From Alphaproteobacteria bacterium (GTDB taxonomy: Bacteria; Pseudomonadota; Alphaproteobacteria; Rickettsiales; JABSSG01): a DNA stretch of 18,770 bases. The position numbers and the translations under genes were made by a program. Every line of letters starts with the position of its first letter. Positions within the stretch are counted from its first letter, which is position 1. The stretch spans positions 1 to 18,770 of the forward strand of contig JAHZKS010000001.1 in the NCBI GenBank assembly GCA_022600235.1. Reading direction: 5' to 3'. Of this stretch, positions 7,055 to 13,792 are shown piece by piece. The notes under the pieces are model-generated. The model saw nothing but the letters and a program-made list of their open reading frames with translations, ran no database searches and had not been told where the DNA came from.

Positions 7055-7453
7055 ATTATCGTTAGAGCCACCACCATAATAATGGTTTTGCGCAAAATCT
7101 TCTATTACACTCTCTGACCAACTCACATAAGGACTAACAATCAACTCATCTACAGCAGAGTGGTAAAAAACGCACTCAGCATTCCTACTTTCTAATACTT
7201 CAGAAAAAAGTTGATATAAGTCAGTAGAATCCTTGAATCCCTCAACAATCTCACTTGTAATAAATGAATTATCTTTACTTATACCAAACTTGAATTGACC
7301 CATTCCACGCATATGAAGATCCAAATAACTTTGGACAAATTTACTATCTAATAAACCATCACATTTATGCGTCTCTAGAGCTTTGAAATTATCTGAACCT
7401 TCTACGTAAAATGTGTTATTTGGTGTTTCATATTTATGACGAAAACAAACCAT
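7040..7453 (-). CDS. Orphan small protein with C-terminal HDEL
   Basis: A 137-residue protein of no family I recognise. It is polar, with no signal peptide or membrane segment. Its C-terminus is GGGSNDNHDEL, the last four residues matching the eukaryotic ER-retrieval signal. It shares scattered motifs with 7588-8037 and 8817-9221, chiefly SKDNSFITSE in the middle and a later VLESRNAECVFYHSAVDELI block followed by a VIEDFAQN-like helix, so the three are divergent paralogues. AAGG lies before the ATG, and TATAAT at 7479-7484 is a good -10 element. The terminator follows the stop directly. I infer a protein that acts in the eukaryotic host, possibly in or at the ER. A type IV secretion tail is an alternative, because acidic C-termini ending in a hydrophobic residue are common there. 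Confidence 0.75.
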   Translation of the reverse strand: MVCFRHKYETPNNTFYVEGSDNFKALETHKCDGLLDSKFVQSYLDLHMRGMGQFKFGISKDNSFITSEIVEGFKDSTDLYQLFSEVLESRNAECVFYHSAVDELIVSPYVSWSESVIEDFAQNHYYGGGSNDNHDEL

Positions 7454-7478
7454 TTCTTTACCTTATTGTTAATTAAAA

Positions 7479-7484
7479 ATTATA
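7479..7484 (-). promoter_or_regulatory. Candidate -10 element for the 7040-7453 gene
   Basis: A perfect TATAAT preceded by TGGTA on the minus strand, about 25 bases upstream of the ATG. No convincing -35 box is seen at the right distance, so it may be an extended -10 promoter. Confidence 0.45.
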
Positions 7485-7523
7485 TACCACTAACATATTT
7501 ACATACTTTCTGCAAGCACTTTA

Positions 7524-7602
7524 AGCAATAAAAAAGGCCGTGAAAACACAGCCTTTTTTTCGATATTAGCGTGTGTAATATTAACTATTACAGCTCATCA
7601 TG
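7524..7602. repeat. 79-bp repeat: HDEL codons plus 3' flank plus terminator (copy B)
   Basis: Second copy of the block at 6976-7054, lying at the 3' end of the 7588-8037 gene. A shorter, weaker third match to the part around the stop codon occurs at 8150-8174, at the end of the ankyrin gene (ATATTAA...TTAC...CAGCTCATC). That copy has no terminator. Confidence 0.88.
7530..7560. terminator. Intrinsic terminator (copy B)
   Basis: The same stem as copy A (AAAAAAGGC ... GCCTTTTTTT) with a four-A loop. It lies 27 bases beyond the stop of the 7588-8037 gene, so that gene and the one at 7040-7453 are largely separate transcription units. Confidence 0.88.
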
Positions 7603-8037
7603 GTGACTATTCTCACCGACAAATTCTCTATTTACAAGATCCACAATCACTTGTAACTGATTATCAGAATCAATATAATATAGTTCATCTTTATCAACCT
7701 TATACAAAACACATTCTACTTCCTTTTCTTCTAGAACTTTACCTATATAATTTACCTCTAATCGACTATTGTCAGAATAGTAATAAGGCACTTTTTCTAA
7801 TAATTCTTTTGAAGAACCGTCTGCAGAATAACCTAAAGATTCACTCGTATAAAAAGCAGTATTCTTCGATATTGAGTGCTTACCACACGCAGGGTTCCCA
7901 TTAAAGAGCGGTAATAGACGCTCACACTTACCACTAATCACAGCGATTAAAGTTGTATCAAGAGGATTGACATAGTAGTGATCTAATGATGGATAACAAC
8001 CTTCATTTTTGCTTGATATATGTTTATAATAAGTCAT
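7588..8037 (-). CDS. Orphan small protein with C-terminal HDEL
   Basis: A 149-residue, tyrosine-rich, acidic protein of unrecognised family ending in GENSHHDEL. It has no signal peptide or membrane helix. It is a paralogue of 7040-7453 and 8817-9221: SKNTAFYTSE matches SKDNSFITSE, VLEEKEVECVLYKVDKDELY matches VLESRNAECVFYHSAVDELI, and its HYYVNP...VISGKCERLLP segment matches HYVFMN...LVSGLCDNLLL of the fourth gene. A promoter lies upstream (TTGACT, 17-base spacer, TAAGAT at 8074-8102), and a terminator follows. The HH-DEL tail is shared with the ankyrin protein upstream. Role in the host ER is inferred from the tail only. Confidence 0.75.
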   Translation of the reverse strand: MTYYKHISSKNEGCYPSLDHYYVNPLDTTLIAVISGKCERLLPLFNGNPACGKHSISKNTAFYTSESLGYSADGSSKELLEKVPYYYSDNSRLEVNYIGKVLEEKEVECVLYKVDKDELYYIDSDNQLQVIVDLVNREFVGENSHHDEL

Positions 8038-8073
8038 ATTTTTACCTGTATTAATTTATTAAATAGTTAACAC

Positions 8074-8102
8074 ATCTTAGCATTCTTTTAAAAGGAAGTC
8101 AA
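8074..8102 (-). promoter_or_regulatory. Sigma70-type promoter of the 7588-8037 gene
   Basis: On the minus strand TTGACT (five of six matches to the -35 consensus) is followed by exactly 17 bases and TAAGAT (four of six). The predicted start is about 30 bases before the ATG, giving the gene its own transcript. Confidence 0.6.
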
Positions 8103-8163
8103 GTAGTACGAAACGAGATACACATTGGCATGCACACCTTCCAGATATCAATATTAATAATTA

Positions 8164-8775
8164 CTACAGCTCATCCGTATGATGATCATTCTCTCCATAT
8201 TGATGACCTTCTAAGTCACTTTCATCCAGCTCCTTATCTTGCACATCATCACCTGATGAATCAGAATCCTCTGAGGAGTCAGAAGAAAAATGCTCTTGAT
8301 ATGACTTAAGTAAATCTGCTGTACCAGGATGCCCTTTTTTAGCTGCCCATAAAACAGGTAATCTATCAGTATAATCTGCAATATTAGGATCTGCCCCTGC
8401 GTTAAAAAGTATTTTTAATATTTTATCGTCACCGTAGTAAGCTGCAAACCTTAGAGCTGTAAAACCATACATCTCATCAACAGCATCAACCTCGGCACCA
8501 CCATCAATAAGCATCTGGACTATTTTTTCATTACGCTTATTAGCCGCAACAACTATTAAAGGACGCTCATCATCATTAACAAAATTAACATTAGCGCCTG
8601 CATTAATAAGCATCTCTACAGCATGAACATTACTTTCCTGAACCGCCCAATCAAGAGGCATTTTACCTTGGTCATCTTTATCATTTACATTAACTCCACT
8701 ACGAATTAATTCTTTTGCTAGCTCTAAATCACCTTTATAAAGCGCTAACATTAAATGTTTTATTCCTTTCTCCAT
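8164..8775 (-). CDS. Ankyrin-repeat protein with C-terminal TDEL
   Basis: A 203-residue protein with about five ankyrin repeats over residues 1-160 (for example MPLDWAVQESNVHAVEMLIN, ALRFAAYYGDDKILKILFN and VLWAAKKGHPGTADLLKSY), then a Ser/Asp/Glu-rich linker (about 163-193) and the tail GENDHHTDEL. Ankyrin proteins of intracellular bacteria are often host-directed effectors that bind host proteins. The tail matches GENSHHDEL of the neighbouring non-ankyrin protein, with one inserted Thr, so the same C-terminal module is attached to two unrelated bodies. TDEL is a weaker but plausible ER-retrieval variant. GGGGGG lies five bases before the ATG. The gap to the upstream gene is 41 bases, suggesting co-transcription with it. 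Confidence 0.88.
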   Translation of the reverse strand: MEKGIKHLMLALYKGDLELAKELIRSGVNVNDKDDQGKMPLDWAVQESNVHAVEMLINAGANVNFVNDDERPLIVVAANKRNEKIVQMLIDGGAEVDAVDEMYGFTALRFAAYYGDDKILKILFNAGADPNIADYTDRLPVLWAAKKGHPGTADLLKSYQEHFSSDSSEDSDSSGDDVQDKELDESDLEGHQYGENDHHTDEL

Positions 8776-8816
8776 ACTTACCCCCCTTATAATCTTTTAA
8801 CTAAAATTAGTGAATG

Positions 8817-9221
8817 CTAGAATCCCCCAGACACCTGCACACCAGATACAATATATTCATTCACTACATCACCAACCACCACTATCTCTCCTTTAAATTC
8901 ATAAGCAATCTGGTCTGTAGATGGGCGATACATAACGCATATCTCTTGACTACCACCCTTTAATAATCTTTCTATTGCGAAAGGTAATATATTATTATCT
9001 ACTACATTATGGGAGAAAGTATTATTATCATTCTTTGTGAATAAGTAGAAATTATCTTCTGAACCATACTGATAACCGCCTTTTAGATCTGGTGTCTCAT
9101 AACGATATCTAAGCAACAAATTGTCACATAAACCACTAACTAAAGAACTGATAGTTATTCTATTCATAAATACATAATGGCTTTCACCATTCAGTATATA
9201 CTTATACCTCATTTCAGTCAC
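8817..9221 (-). CDS. Orphan small protein, tail-less paralogue of the HDEL proteins
   Basis: A 134-residue protein of the same unnamed family as 7588-8037 and 7040-7453: shared SG-C-LL block, NNTF segment, and the C-terminal ICVMYRPSTDQIAYEF ... VVGDVVNEYIVSG block matching ECVLYKVDKDELYYI ... VIVDLVNREFVGE. It lacks the DEL tail and ends VSGVQVSGGF instead; reading on past the stop shows no HDEL. The start is GTG at 9221, with GAGGGG about seven bases upstream; the ATG three codons later is too far from that site. It is the first gene of the minus-strand island and faces the ABC transporter across a palindromic intergenic region. Function unknown. Confidence 0.72.
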   Translation of the reverse strand: MTEMRYKYILNGESHYVFMNRITISSLVSGLCDNLLLRYRYETPDLKGGYQYGSEDNFYLFTKNDNNTFSHNVVDNNILPFAIERLLKGGSQEICVMYRPSTDQIAYEFKGEIVVVGDVVNEYIVSGVQVSGGF

Positions 9222-9266
9222 TGTCCCCTCTCATGTGAAGTTAATAATTACAACGCTAACACTAAG

Positions 9267-9318
9267 AGTATATAAGTCAATATTTTATGTATACATAAAG
9301 GCAAAAAAAGTATATAAG
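9267..9318. promoter_or_regulatory. Divergent promoter region with palindromic operator candidate
   Basis: TTTATGTATACATAAA at 9284-9299 is a perfect 16-bp palindrome. It is centred between two direct copies of AGTATATAAG (9267-9276 and 9309-9318), 42 bases apart. The left copy gives TATACT on the minus strand, a likely -10 for the orphan gene at 8817-9221; the right copy gives a TATA-rich -10 for the ABC transporter. The palindrome would overlap both -35 regions, so one dimeric regulator could control both directions. No regulator gene is adjacent. Confidence 0.5.
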
Positions 9319-9356
9319 AACTCTCTCAAATATTTTTATTGTAATGTAGGCGTCAT

Positions 9357-11096
9357 ATGAAAAAAGGGTTGTTATTCTTGTGGCAAATGATTAGACCTTT
9401 TAAATGGCATTATGCTGTAATGATGCTGGCACCTATAACAACGGCATTTTACCCATTCTTATATAATTATTCTGTAAAATTATTACTTGATGTTTTAACA
9501 ACCTTAGAAAGCTTCAGTTATTCTGATCTTATGTATCCCATTATATTATTTTTATCTGTACAGGTTTTCCTAAACCTTATCTGGAGATTAAGTAATATTC
9601 TAGAGTGGAAGATCGAACCTCAAGTAAGAAAAAATATCATCACTAAATCTTATAATTATGTTCAGAATCATTCTTATAAATTTTTTCTAAAAAATTTCCC
9701 AGGAAATATCACAAGCAAACTAAAAGGAATTTTAGATGGTTATGATGATCTATGGGAACAAACTCACCATGGAATATCTATCACTATTTTATCCAGTCTA
9801 ATCAATATGGTGGTACTGTTCTTAGTGAGCTATAAGGTAGGTCTTTTTATGACTATCTGGAGCATATTATTCTTATTTGTTCTTTACAAAATGTCTAAAA
9901 AAATGAATCACTATTCATTTGAAGAAACACAAGCCAGACACAGATTGGTTGGAACTTTATCTGATAAAATATCTAACATTGCCTCATTGTTTTCTTTTGC
10001 AACTCGCAAAACTGAACTCAAAGATCTAGTAAAAGATTTATCAAAAGATTTTATGCCAAGACAGGTAGCGCTTTACAGATATGATTTTTTAGTTCAGCTA
10101 GTAGCCGGTATATTTTATTTGATAATGTTTGCATCTCTATTATTTATGATGATAGAAGCGAGAAAAAATGGATTAATCTCTATAGGAGACTTCGTTTTTG
10201 TTTTCGGAATAGTATTCTCATTATCAGATAATTTATGGATGATGATTACAAACTTACAAACATTCGCAGCGACTCTTGGTGAGTATATTAGTGCATTTGA
10301 ATTTCTGGGCACACCTCATGATCTAGTAGACAAGAAAAATTCAAAAACTTTAAAAGTCATAAAAGGTGAAATAGAAATGAAAAATATTTCTTTCCACCAT
10401 GATTCTGGCACTCAAATGTTTAAAGATTTGAGCATACATATTAAGGCAGGAGAAAAAGTTGGAGTAGTAGGACATTCAGGCTCAGGAAAATCAACTCTTA
10501 TGAACATCATTCTAAAGTACTTTCCAATAGATTCTGGGAATGTACTCATAGATGGGCAAGATACACAAGAAGTTACAGCTGATTCTATTAGAGCTAACAT
10601 CGCTGTCATACCACAAGATAATATCTTATTCCATAAAAGCATCATGGAAAATATTAGATATGGTAACCACAAAGCAAGTGACGAAGAAGTAATAGAAGTT
10701 AGCAAAAAATCACATATACATAACGAAATAATGAAACTCCCCGATGGATATAAAACTATAGTGGGAGACAAAGGCGCTAAACTTTCTGGTGGACAAAGAC
10801 AAAGAATTGCAATTGCAAGAGCTATACTTAAAGACTCTCCAATATTGGTACTAGATGAAGCAACTTCTTCCCTAGATAGCAAAACAGAAAAAATGATACA
10901 AGATAGCCTCAACATTCTTATTGAAGACAAGAACAAAACAGTTGTAGCAATAGCTCATCGACTCTCTACATTGAAAAATATGGACAGAATTATTGTTATA
11001 GATGATGGAAAAATAAAAGAGGAAGGCACTCATAATCAGTTGATTAAAAGAAGAAATAGTCTTTATAATCAACTATGGAAACTACAAAGAATATAA
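9357..11096 (+). CDS. ABC transporter, fused permease and ATPase
   Basis: A 579-residue half-transporter with an N-terminal type IV exporter membrane domain (six hydrophobic segments in about residues 15-310) and a C-terminal nucleotide-binding domain, the MsbA/Atm1-like layout. ATPase motifs: Walker A GHSGSGKST near 372-380, Q-loop VIPQDN near 420, signature LSGGQRQR near 475, Walker B ILVLDEATSSLD near 497-508, and H-loop AHRLS near 533; all catalytic residues are intact. It would act as a homodimer exporting a lipid, glycan or peptide. The glycosyltransferase start is two bases past its stop, so the pair is co-transcribed and the cargo may be a glycosylated or lipid-linked molecule. AGG lies six bases before the ATG. 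The substrate cannot be assigned. Confidence 0.92.
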   Translation: MKKGLLFLWQMIRPFKWHYAVMMLAPITTAFYPFLYNYSVKLLLDVLTTLESFSYSDLMYPIILFLSVQVFLNLIWRLSNILEWKIEPQVRKNIITKSYNYVQNHSYKFFLKNFPGNITSKLKGILDGYDDLWEQTHHGISITILSSLINMVVLFLVSYKVGLFMTIWSILFLFVLYKMSKKMNHYSFEETQARHRLVGTLSDKISNIASLFSFATRKTELKDLVKDLSKDFMPRQVALYRYDFLVQLVAGIFYLIMFASLLFMMIEARKNGLISIGDFVFVFGIVFSLSDNLWMMITNLQTFAATLGEYISAFEFLGTPHDLVDKKNSKTLKVIKGEIEMKNISFHHDSGTQMFKDLSIHIKAGEKVGVVGHSGSGKSTLMNIILKYFPIDSGNVLIDGQDTQEVTADSIRANIAVIPQDNILFHKSIMENIRYGNHKASDEEVIEVSKKSHIHNEIMKLPDGYKTIVGDKGAKLSGGQRQRIAIARAILKDSPILVLDEATSSLDSKTEKMIQDSLNILIEDKNKTVVAIAHRLSTLKNMDRIIVIDDGKIKEEGTHNQLIKRRNSLYNQLWKLQRI

Positions 11097-11097
11097 T

Positions 11098-12036
11098 ATG
11101 AGAGATCAACTGAAAGTTAGCTACATCGTTACCATATTTAATAAAGCACATTATATACCCTATATGGTGCAATCTATTAAATCACAAAAACTAAACTGCA
11201 ATAAAGAATATATATTTATAGATGATGCATCTACAGATTACTCTATTAGGGTTCTCGAGCAAGAAACTGCTGACATGGATAATGTAACTATTATCAAAAA
11301 CACTGATAATAAAGGCCCTAGCATCCGCCTGAATCAAGGAGCAGCAGCAGCAACCGGAGACTATCTGCATCTGCTTGACGGAGATGAAATACTGCCCATG
11401 AACGCATCAAAAATCATGCTAGATCTTTTGCTAAATAACAAAGGTGATTTTATATATGGCAAAAAAAAGAAAACCAATTTAGAACCTAGCAATCTATTAG
11501 GACAATTTATAGATGACGAGATTCGGTACAAGGTTCACACGAATCCATTACTCAAAATTTTACAAGGAAAGTTTGTAGGAATATCTTTAATGGTATCTAA
11601 AAAACTTTATGAAATCGCAGGAGGTTGCGATGAAAGAATATTCATACAGGATGAATCTCTACCTGTAAGGCTAGCACATAAGGCTAGTATGTTTATCACC
11701 TTAGAAAACACTGTAGTATTTTCTGCCAAGAAAACTAATAACCTATCGATGTTTGTCACTCAGCAACATCATGATAGATTCTTAGTGTATAAATATGCGC
11801 TTGAAGATTTTTCAGAATCTGTGCCAAAATCTTTGCAGAAAAAAATGTACCAAAGAGCAATATCTTCTGTTTGGAAAAGTAAAAAGAAAACTCAGAATTT
11901 TACATCAAAATTATTTTTCTTCTTAAAATACATGAAGGTAAAATTATTTAGCCCTTCTCCAAACAGAAAAGAATTAGAAAACTTCAAAGCTTATTTTGAC
12001 TCTTTTAACAATATTAGAAAAACTCAAATAAAGTAA
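11098..12036 (+). CDS. Family 2 glycosyltransferase
   Basis: A 312-residue GT-A fold glycosyltransferase (GT2). Seen: the N-terminal VSYIVTIFNKAHYIPYMVQS strand-helix, IDDASTD at 41-47 (nucleotide binding), NKGPSIRLNQGAAAATGDYL at 71-90, and LDGDE at 93-97, which acts as the DxD metal motif. QDE at 184-186 (FIQDESLPVRLA) fits the position of the catalytic-base ED motif. A basic C-terminal region without clear membrane segments follows. It probably transfers a sugar from a nucleotide donor onto a surface glycan or lipid at the cytoplasmic face. It follows the ABC exporter with one intervening base, so translation is probably coupled. manC in this window could supply GDP-mannose, but donor choice is unknown. 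Confidence 0.88.
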   Translation: MRDQLKVSYIVTIFNKAHYIPYMVQSIKSQKLNCNKEYIFIDDASTDYSIRVLEQETADMDNVTIIKNTDNKGPSIRLNQGAAAATGDYLHLLDGDEILPMNASKIMLDLLLNNKGDFIYGKKKKTNLEPSNLLGQFIDDEIRYKVHTNPLLKILQGKFVGISLMVSKKLYEIAGGCDERIFIQDESLPVRLAHKASMFITLENTVVFSAKKTNNLSMFVTQQHHDRFLVYKYALEDFSESVPKSLQKKMYQRAISSVWKSKKKTQNFTSKLFFFLKYMKVKLFSPSPNRKELENFKAYFDSFNNIRKTQIK

Positions 12037-12043
12037 CTCTGAT

Positions 12044-12073
12044 ATATAGAGATCATACTAAAAGCCTCTATAT
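12044..12073. terminator. Weak hairpin after the glycosyltransferase gene
   Basis: ATATAGAG and CTCTATAT form an 8-bp inverted repeat with a 14-base loop, just past the glycosyltransferase stop. No T-run follows, so termination is uncertain, but its place between two transcription units fits. Confidence 0.3.
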
Positions 12074-12093
12074 CCGATCACTAAGTAAAAACC

Positions 12094-12121
12094 TGGACAA
12101 TGCTATAGAGAGTAGTATAAA
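12094..12121 (+). promoter_or_regulatory. Sigma70-type promoter of the beta-lactamase gene
   Basis: TGGACA (five of six matches), a 16-base spacer and TATAAA (five of six). The predicted transcript would start about 15 bases before the ATG, just ahead of the AGGATG ribosome site, so the gene has its own promoter. Confidence 0.55.
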
Positions 12122-12143
12122 TATTGTCAATACAGGATGAGTC

Positions 12144-12926
12144 ATGAGAAAACTAATTATACTTCTGACGCTTTTTACATGCAATTTCTCAATTGCAGAC
12201 ACTAAGTGCTTTATAGCTTCTAGAAATAATAAAATAGTAGAACAAATCGGTGACTGCACATCTCGTCATCCACCATGTTCAACATTCAAAATTGCAATAA
12301 GTTTGATGGGTTATAATGAGGGCATCTTAGTTGATAGAAATACGCCTGAGATACCTTTTAAAAAAGGCTATACAGATTGGCTTGAAGCATGGAAAAAACC
12401 TCACACACCCGCCGAGTGGATAAAAAATAGCTGCCTTTGGTATTCCAGAGTTATAACAAAAAAACTGGGCTATAAAAAATTTGAAGAATATGCACAAAAA
12501 CTCAATTATGGAAATAAAGATGTATCCGGCGATCCTAGAAAAAACAATGGATTAGAAAGCGCATGGCTATCTGGTTCTATAAAAATATCTCCACAAGAAC
12601 AAATACTATTTCTAGAAAAGCTCATTGACAATCAACTGCCAGTAAGTCAACACGCTCAGGACAAAACAAAGGAGATATTATTTGTCGAAAACTTAGAAGA
12701 CGGCTGGAAACTTTACGGGAAAACTGGCGCAGGACACCCAAGAAACCCTGATTATTCATTAGATGAATCCAATCAATTAGGTTGGTTTGTTGGTTGGGCA
12801 GAAAAAGGAGAAGATCAAATCGTCTTTGCACATTATGTTGAACAGCCATCAGAAGAAATCTGGGCAAGTATCAAGGCAAAGAAAGAATCAAAAGAGAAAA
12901 TCATTAAAATAATCAAACAAAGCTAA
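12144..12926 (+). CDS. Class D (OXA-type) beta-lactamase family protein
   Basis: A 260-residue secreted serine hydrolase of normal OXA length. The N-terminus MRKLIILLTLFTCNFSIAD is a signal peptide, probably cut near residue 18, placing it in the periplasm. Class D motifs in order: S46-T-F-K49 (acylated serine and the lysine that is carboxylated in the family), S96-C-L98 in place of the usual S-x-V, Y122-G-N, W141 (the Trp that steadies the carboxylated lysine), K193-T-G, and WFVGW at 214-218. So the catalytic set is intact apart from Val to Leu in the second motif. It hydrolyses beta-lactams, or could serve another peptidoglycan-related role. It has its own promoter and no linked regulator or insertion sequence. 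Family secure; spectrum unknown. Confidence 0.9.
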   Translation: MRKLIILLTLFTCNFSIADTKCFIASRNNKIVEQIGDCTSRHPPCSTFKIAISLMGYNEGILVDRNTPEIPFKKGYTDWLEAWKKPHTPAEWIKNSCLWYSRVITKKLGYKKFEEYAQKLNYGNKDVSGDPRKNNGLESAWLSGSIKISPQEQILFLEKLIDNQLPVSQHAQDKTKEILFVENLEDGWKLYGKTGAGHPRNPDYSLDESNQLGWFVGWAEKGEDQIVFAHYVEQPSEEIWASIKAKKESKEKIIKIIKQS

Positions 12927-13232
12927 TACTATATTGAGTTTTCTAACGATATCCAAAAGACTTAAATAAAATATAGTACAATTCTTGGATCAAAACAGAT
13001 TTTATATAAATAATATTAAATCTCCGTGCTCATCAACAGCTAAAACAATAACATTAGTTAATATATTAATATAAGTTGTCCTTGGCTTATGTTTACTCAA
13101 CCTTAGCTATAACCCTTACTTCACAAGACTTTGACAAAAAAATATTGCCACTCTAAATACAAAACTTTATTGACTAAAGTATTAAGATCTGTTAACACTC
13201 TAAATATTAATATAATTTAACAAAAGAGAAAA
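12927..13232. other. Gene-poor stretch with a decayed coding fragment
   Basis: About 300 AT-rich bases between the beta-lactamase and ankyrin genes. It holds no full gene. The only coding-like signal is on the minus strand at 13002-13106. TACTATATT near 12929 and AATATAGTA near 12970 are complementary but far apart. Confidence 0.6.
13002..13106 (-). pseudogene. Possible transposase remnant
   Basis: An open stretch of 34 codons before a stop, without an ATG (a TTG at 13100 is possible). It reads SKHKPRTTYINILTN and then LAVDEHGDLILF. The order RTT-x-I followed by LAVDEHG resembles the segment around the first catalytic Asp of IS5-like transposases (TTKIHLAVDEHG). If so, it is a heavily decayed fragment with no recognisable ends or inverted repeats. 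The match is by memory and weak. Confidence 0.25.
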
Positions 13233-13625
13233 ATGAGTATAGAAGAAAATATGATTAATGCAGCTTACTCTGGTGATTTAGTAAGTTTGAGAGCGCTACA
13301 CACAGATAACCCACATATATTGTTAACATCAGTTGTAAATCAGTTTGGACATGGATTAATACACATAGCAACAAGTTCTGACCATTCTGATGTAGTTGGC
13401 TTTTTGCTGGAGAATGGAGTATCTGCAAACCAAGAAGCACCTGGTCATATTACAGCTTTAGACATTGCCAATACACATCAATTACCAAATATCGCATATT
13501 TGCTCTCTGAAAATGGAGGATTTGCAAATCATCCGGGGCCTTCCAATGGCATTATTTATAATAACCAAGCTTCTCGGGGTATTGGTCACACACTTCAAAC
13601 AGTGCAAGCAATGAGTATTATGTGA
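13233..13625 (+). CDS. Small ankyrin-repeat protein, possibly frameshifted
   Basis: A 130-residue protein with about three ankyrin units: MINAAYSGDLVSLRALHTDN, GLIHIATSSDHSDVVGFLLENG and TALDIANTHQLPNIAYLLSENG (to about residue 95), followed by a Gly/Asn-rich tail. It has no signal peptide. AGAG lies five bases before the ATG. Right after the stop, another frame continues from about 13560 to 13711 with protein-like sequence (NEYYVTNGPTGPDGIP and then GDCDPFGDYASGI), so the gene may have lost its original C-terminus through a one- or two-base shift near 13580-13620. Ankyrin proteins in host-associated bacteria often act in the host cell. No neighbour suggests a specific role. Confidence 0.7.
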   Translation: MSIEENMINAAYSGDLVSLRALHTDNPHILLTSVVNQFGHGLIHIATSSDHSDVVGFLLENGVSANQEAPGHITALDIANTHQLPNIAYLLSENGGFANHPGPSNGIIYNNQASRGIGHTLQTVQAMSIM

Positions 13626-13732
13626 CTAATGGACCAACCGGCCCTGATGGAATTCCAGAAATAACTTATGGTGACTGCGACCCCTTTGGCGATTATGCTT
13701 CAGGAATATAAAGTTTTTTATATTTGCAATAA

Positions 13733-13772
13733 AGGTAGTGTTTATCTTCAAATTATAGAGAAAACACTACCT
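13733..13772. terminator. 11-bp perfect inverted repeat
   Basis: AGGTAGTGTTT and AAACACTACCT pair perfectly over 11 bases around an 18-base loop. It lies 107 bases past the ankyrin stop and 21 bases past the out-of-frame continuation. On the minus strand TTTATT follows the stem, a weak T-run; on the plus strand none does. It could be a terminator of the ankyrin transcript or a structured RNA. Confidence 0.45.
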
Positions 13773-13792
13773 AAACAAATTCAGCTATATAA

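Noticed and set aside
7040..8775. Reading the island as a toxin-antitoxin or phage-defence cassette
   Set aside because: No nuclease, protease, TIR, DNA-binding or antitoxin motif is visible, and the shared DEL tails point to a host-facing role instead.
10412..10936. Antisense open frame of 174 codons
   Set aside because: It is the shadow of the ABC transporter ATPase domain, which has all its catalytic motifs on the plus strand; the antisense product has no recognisable feature.
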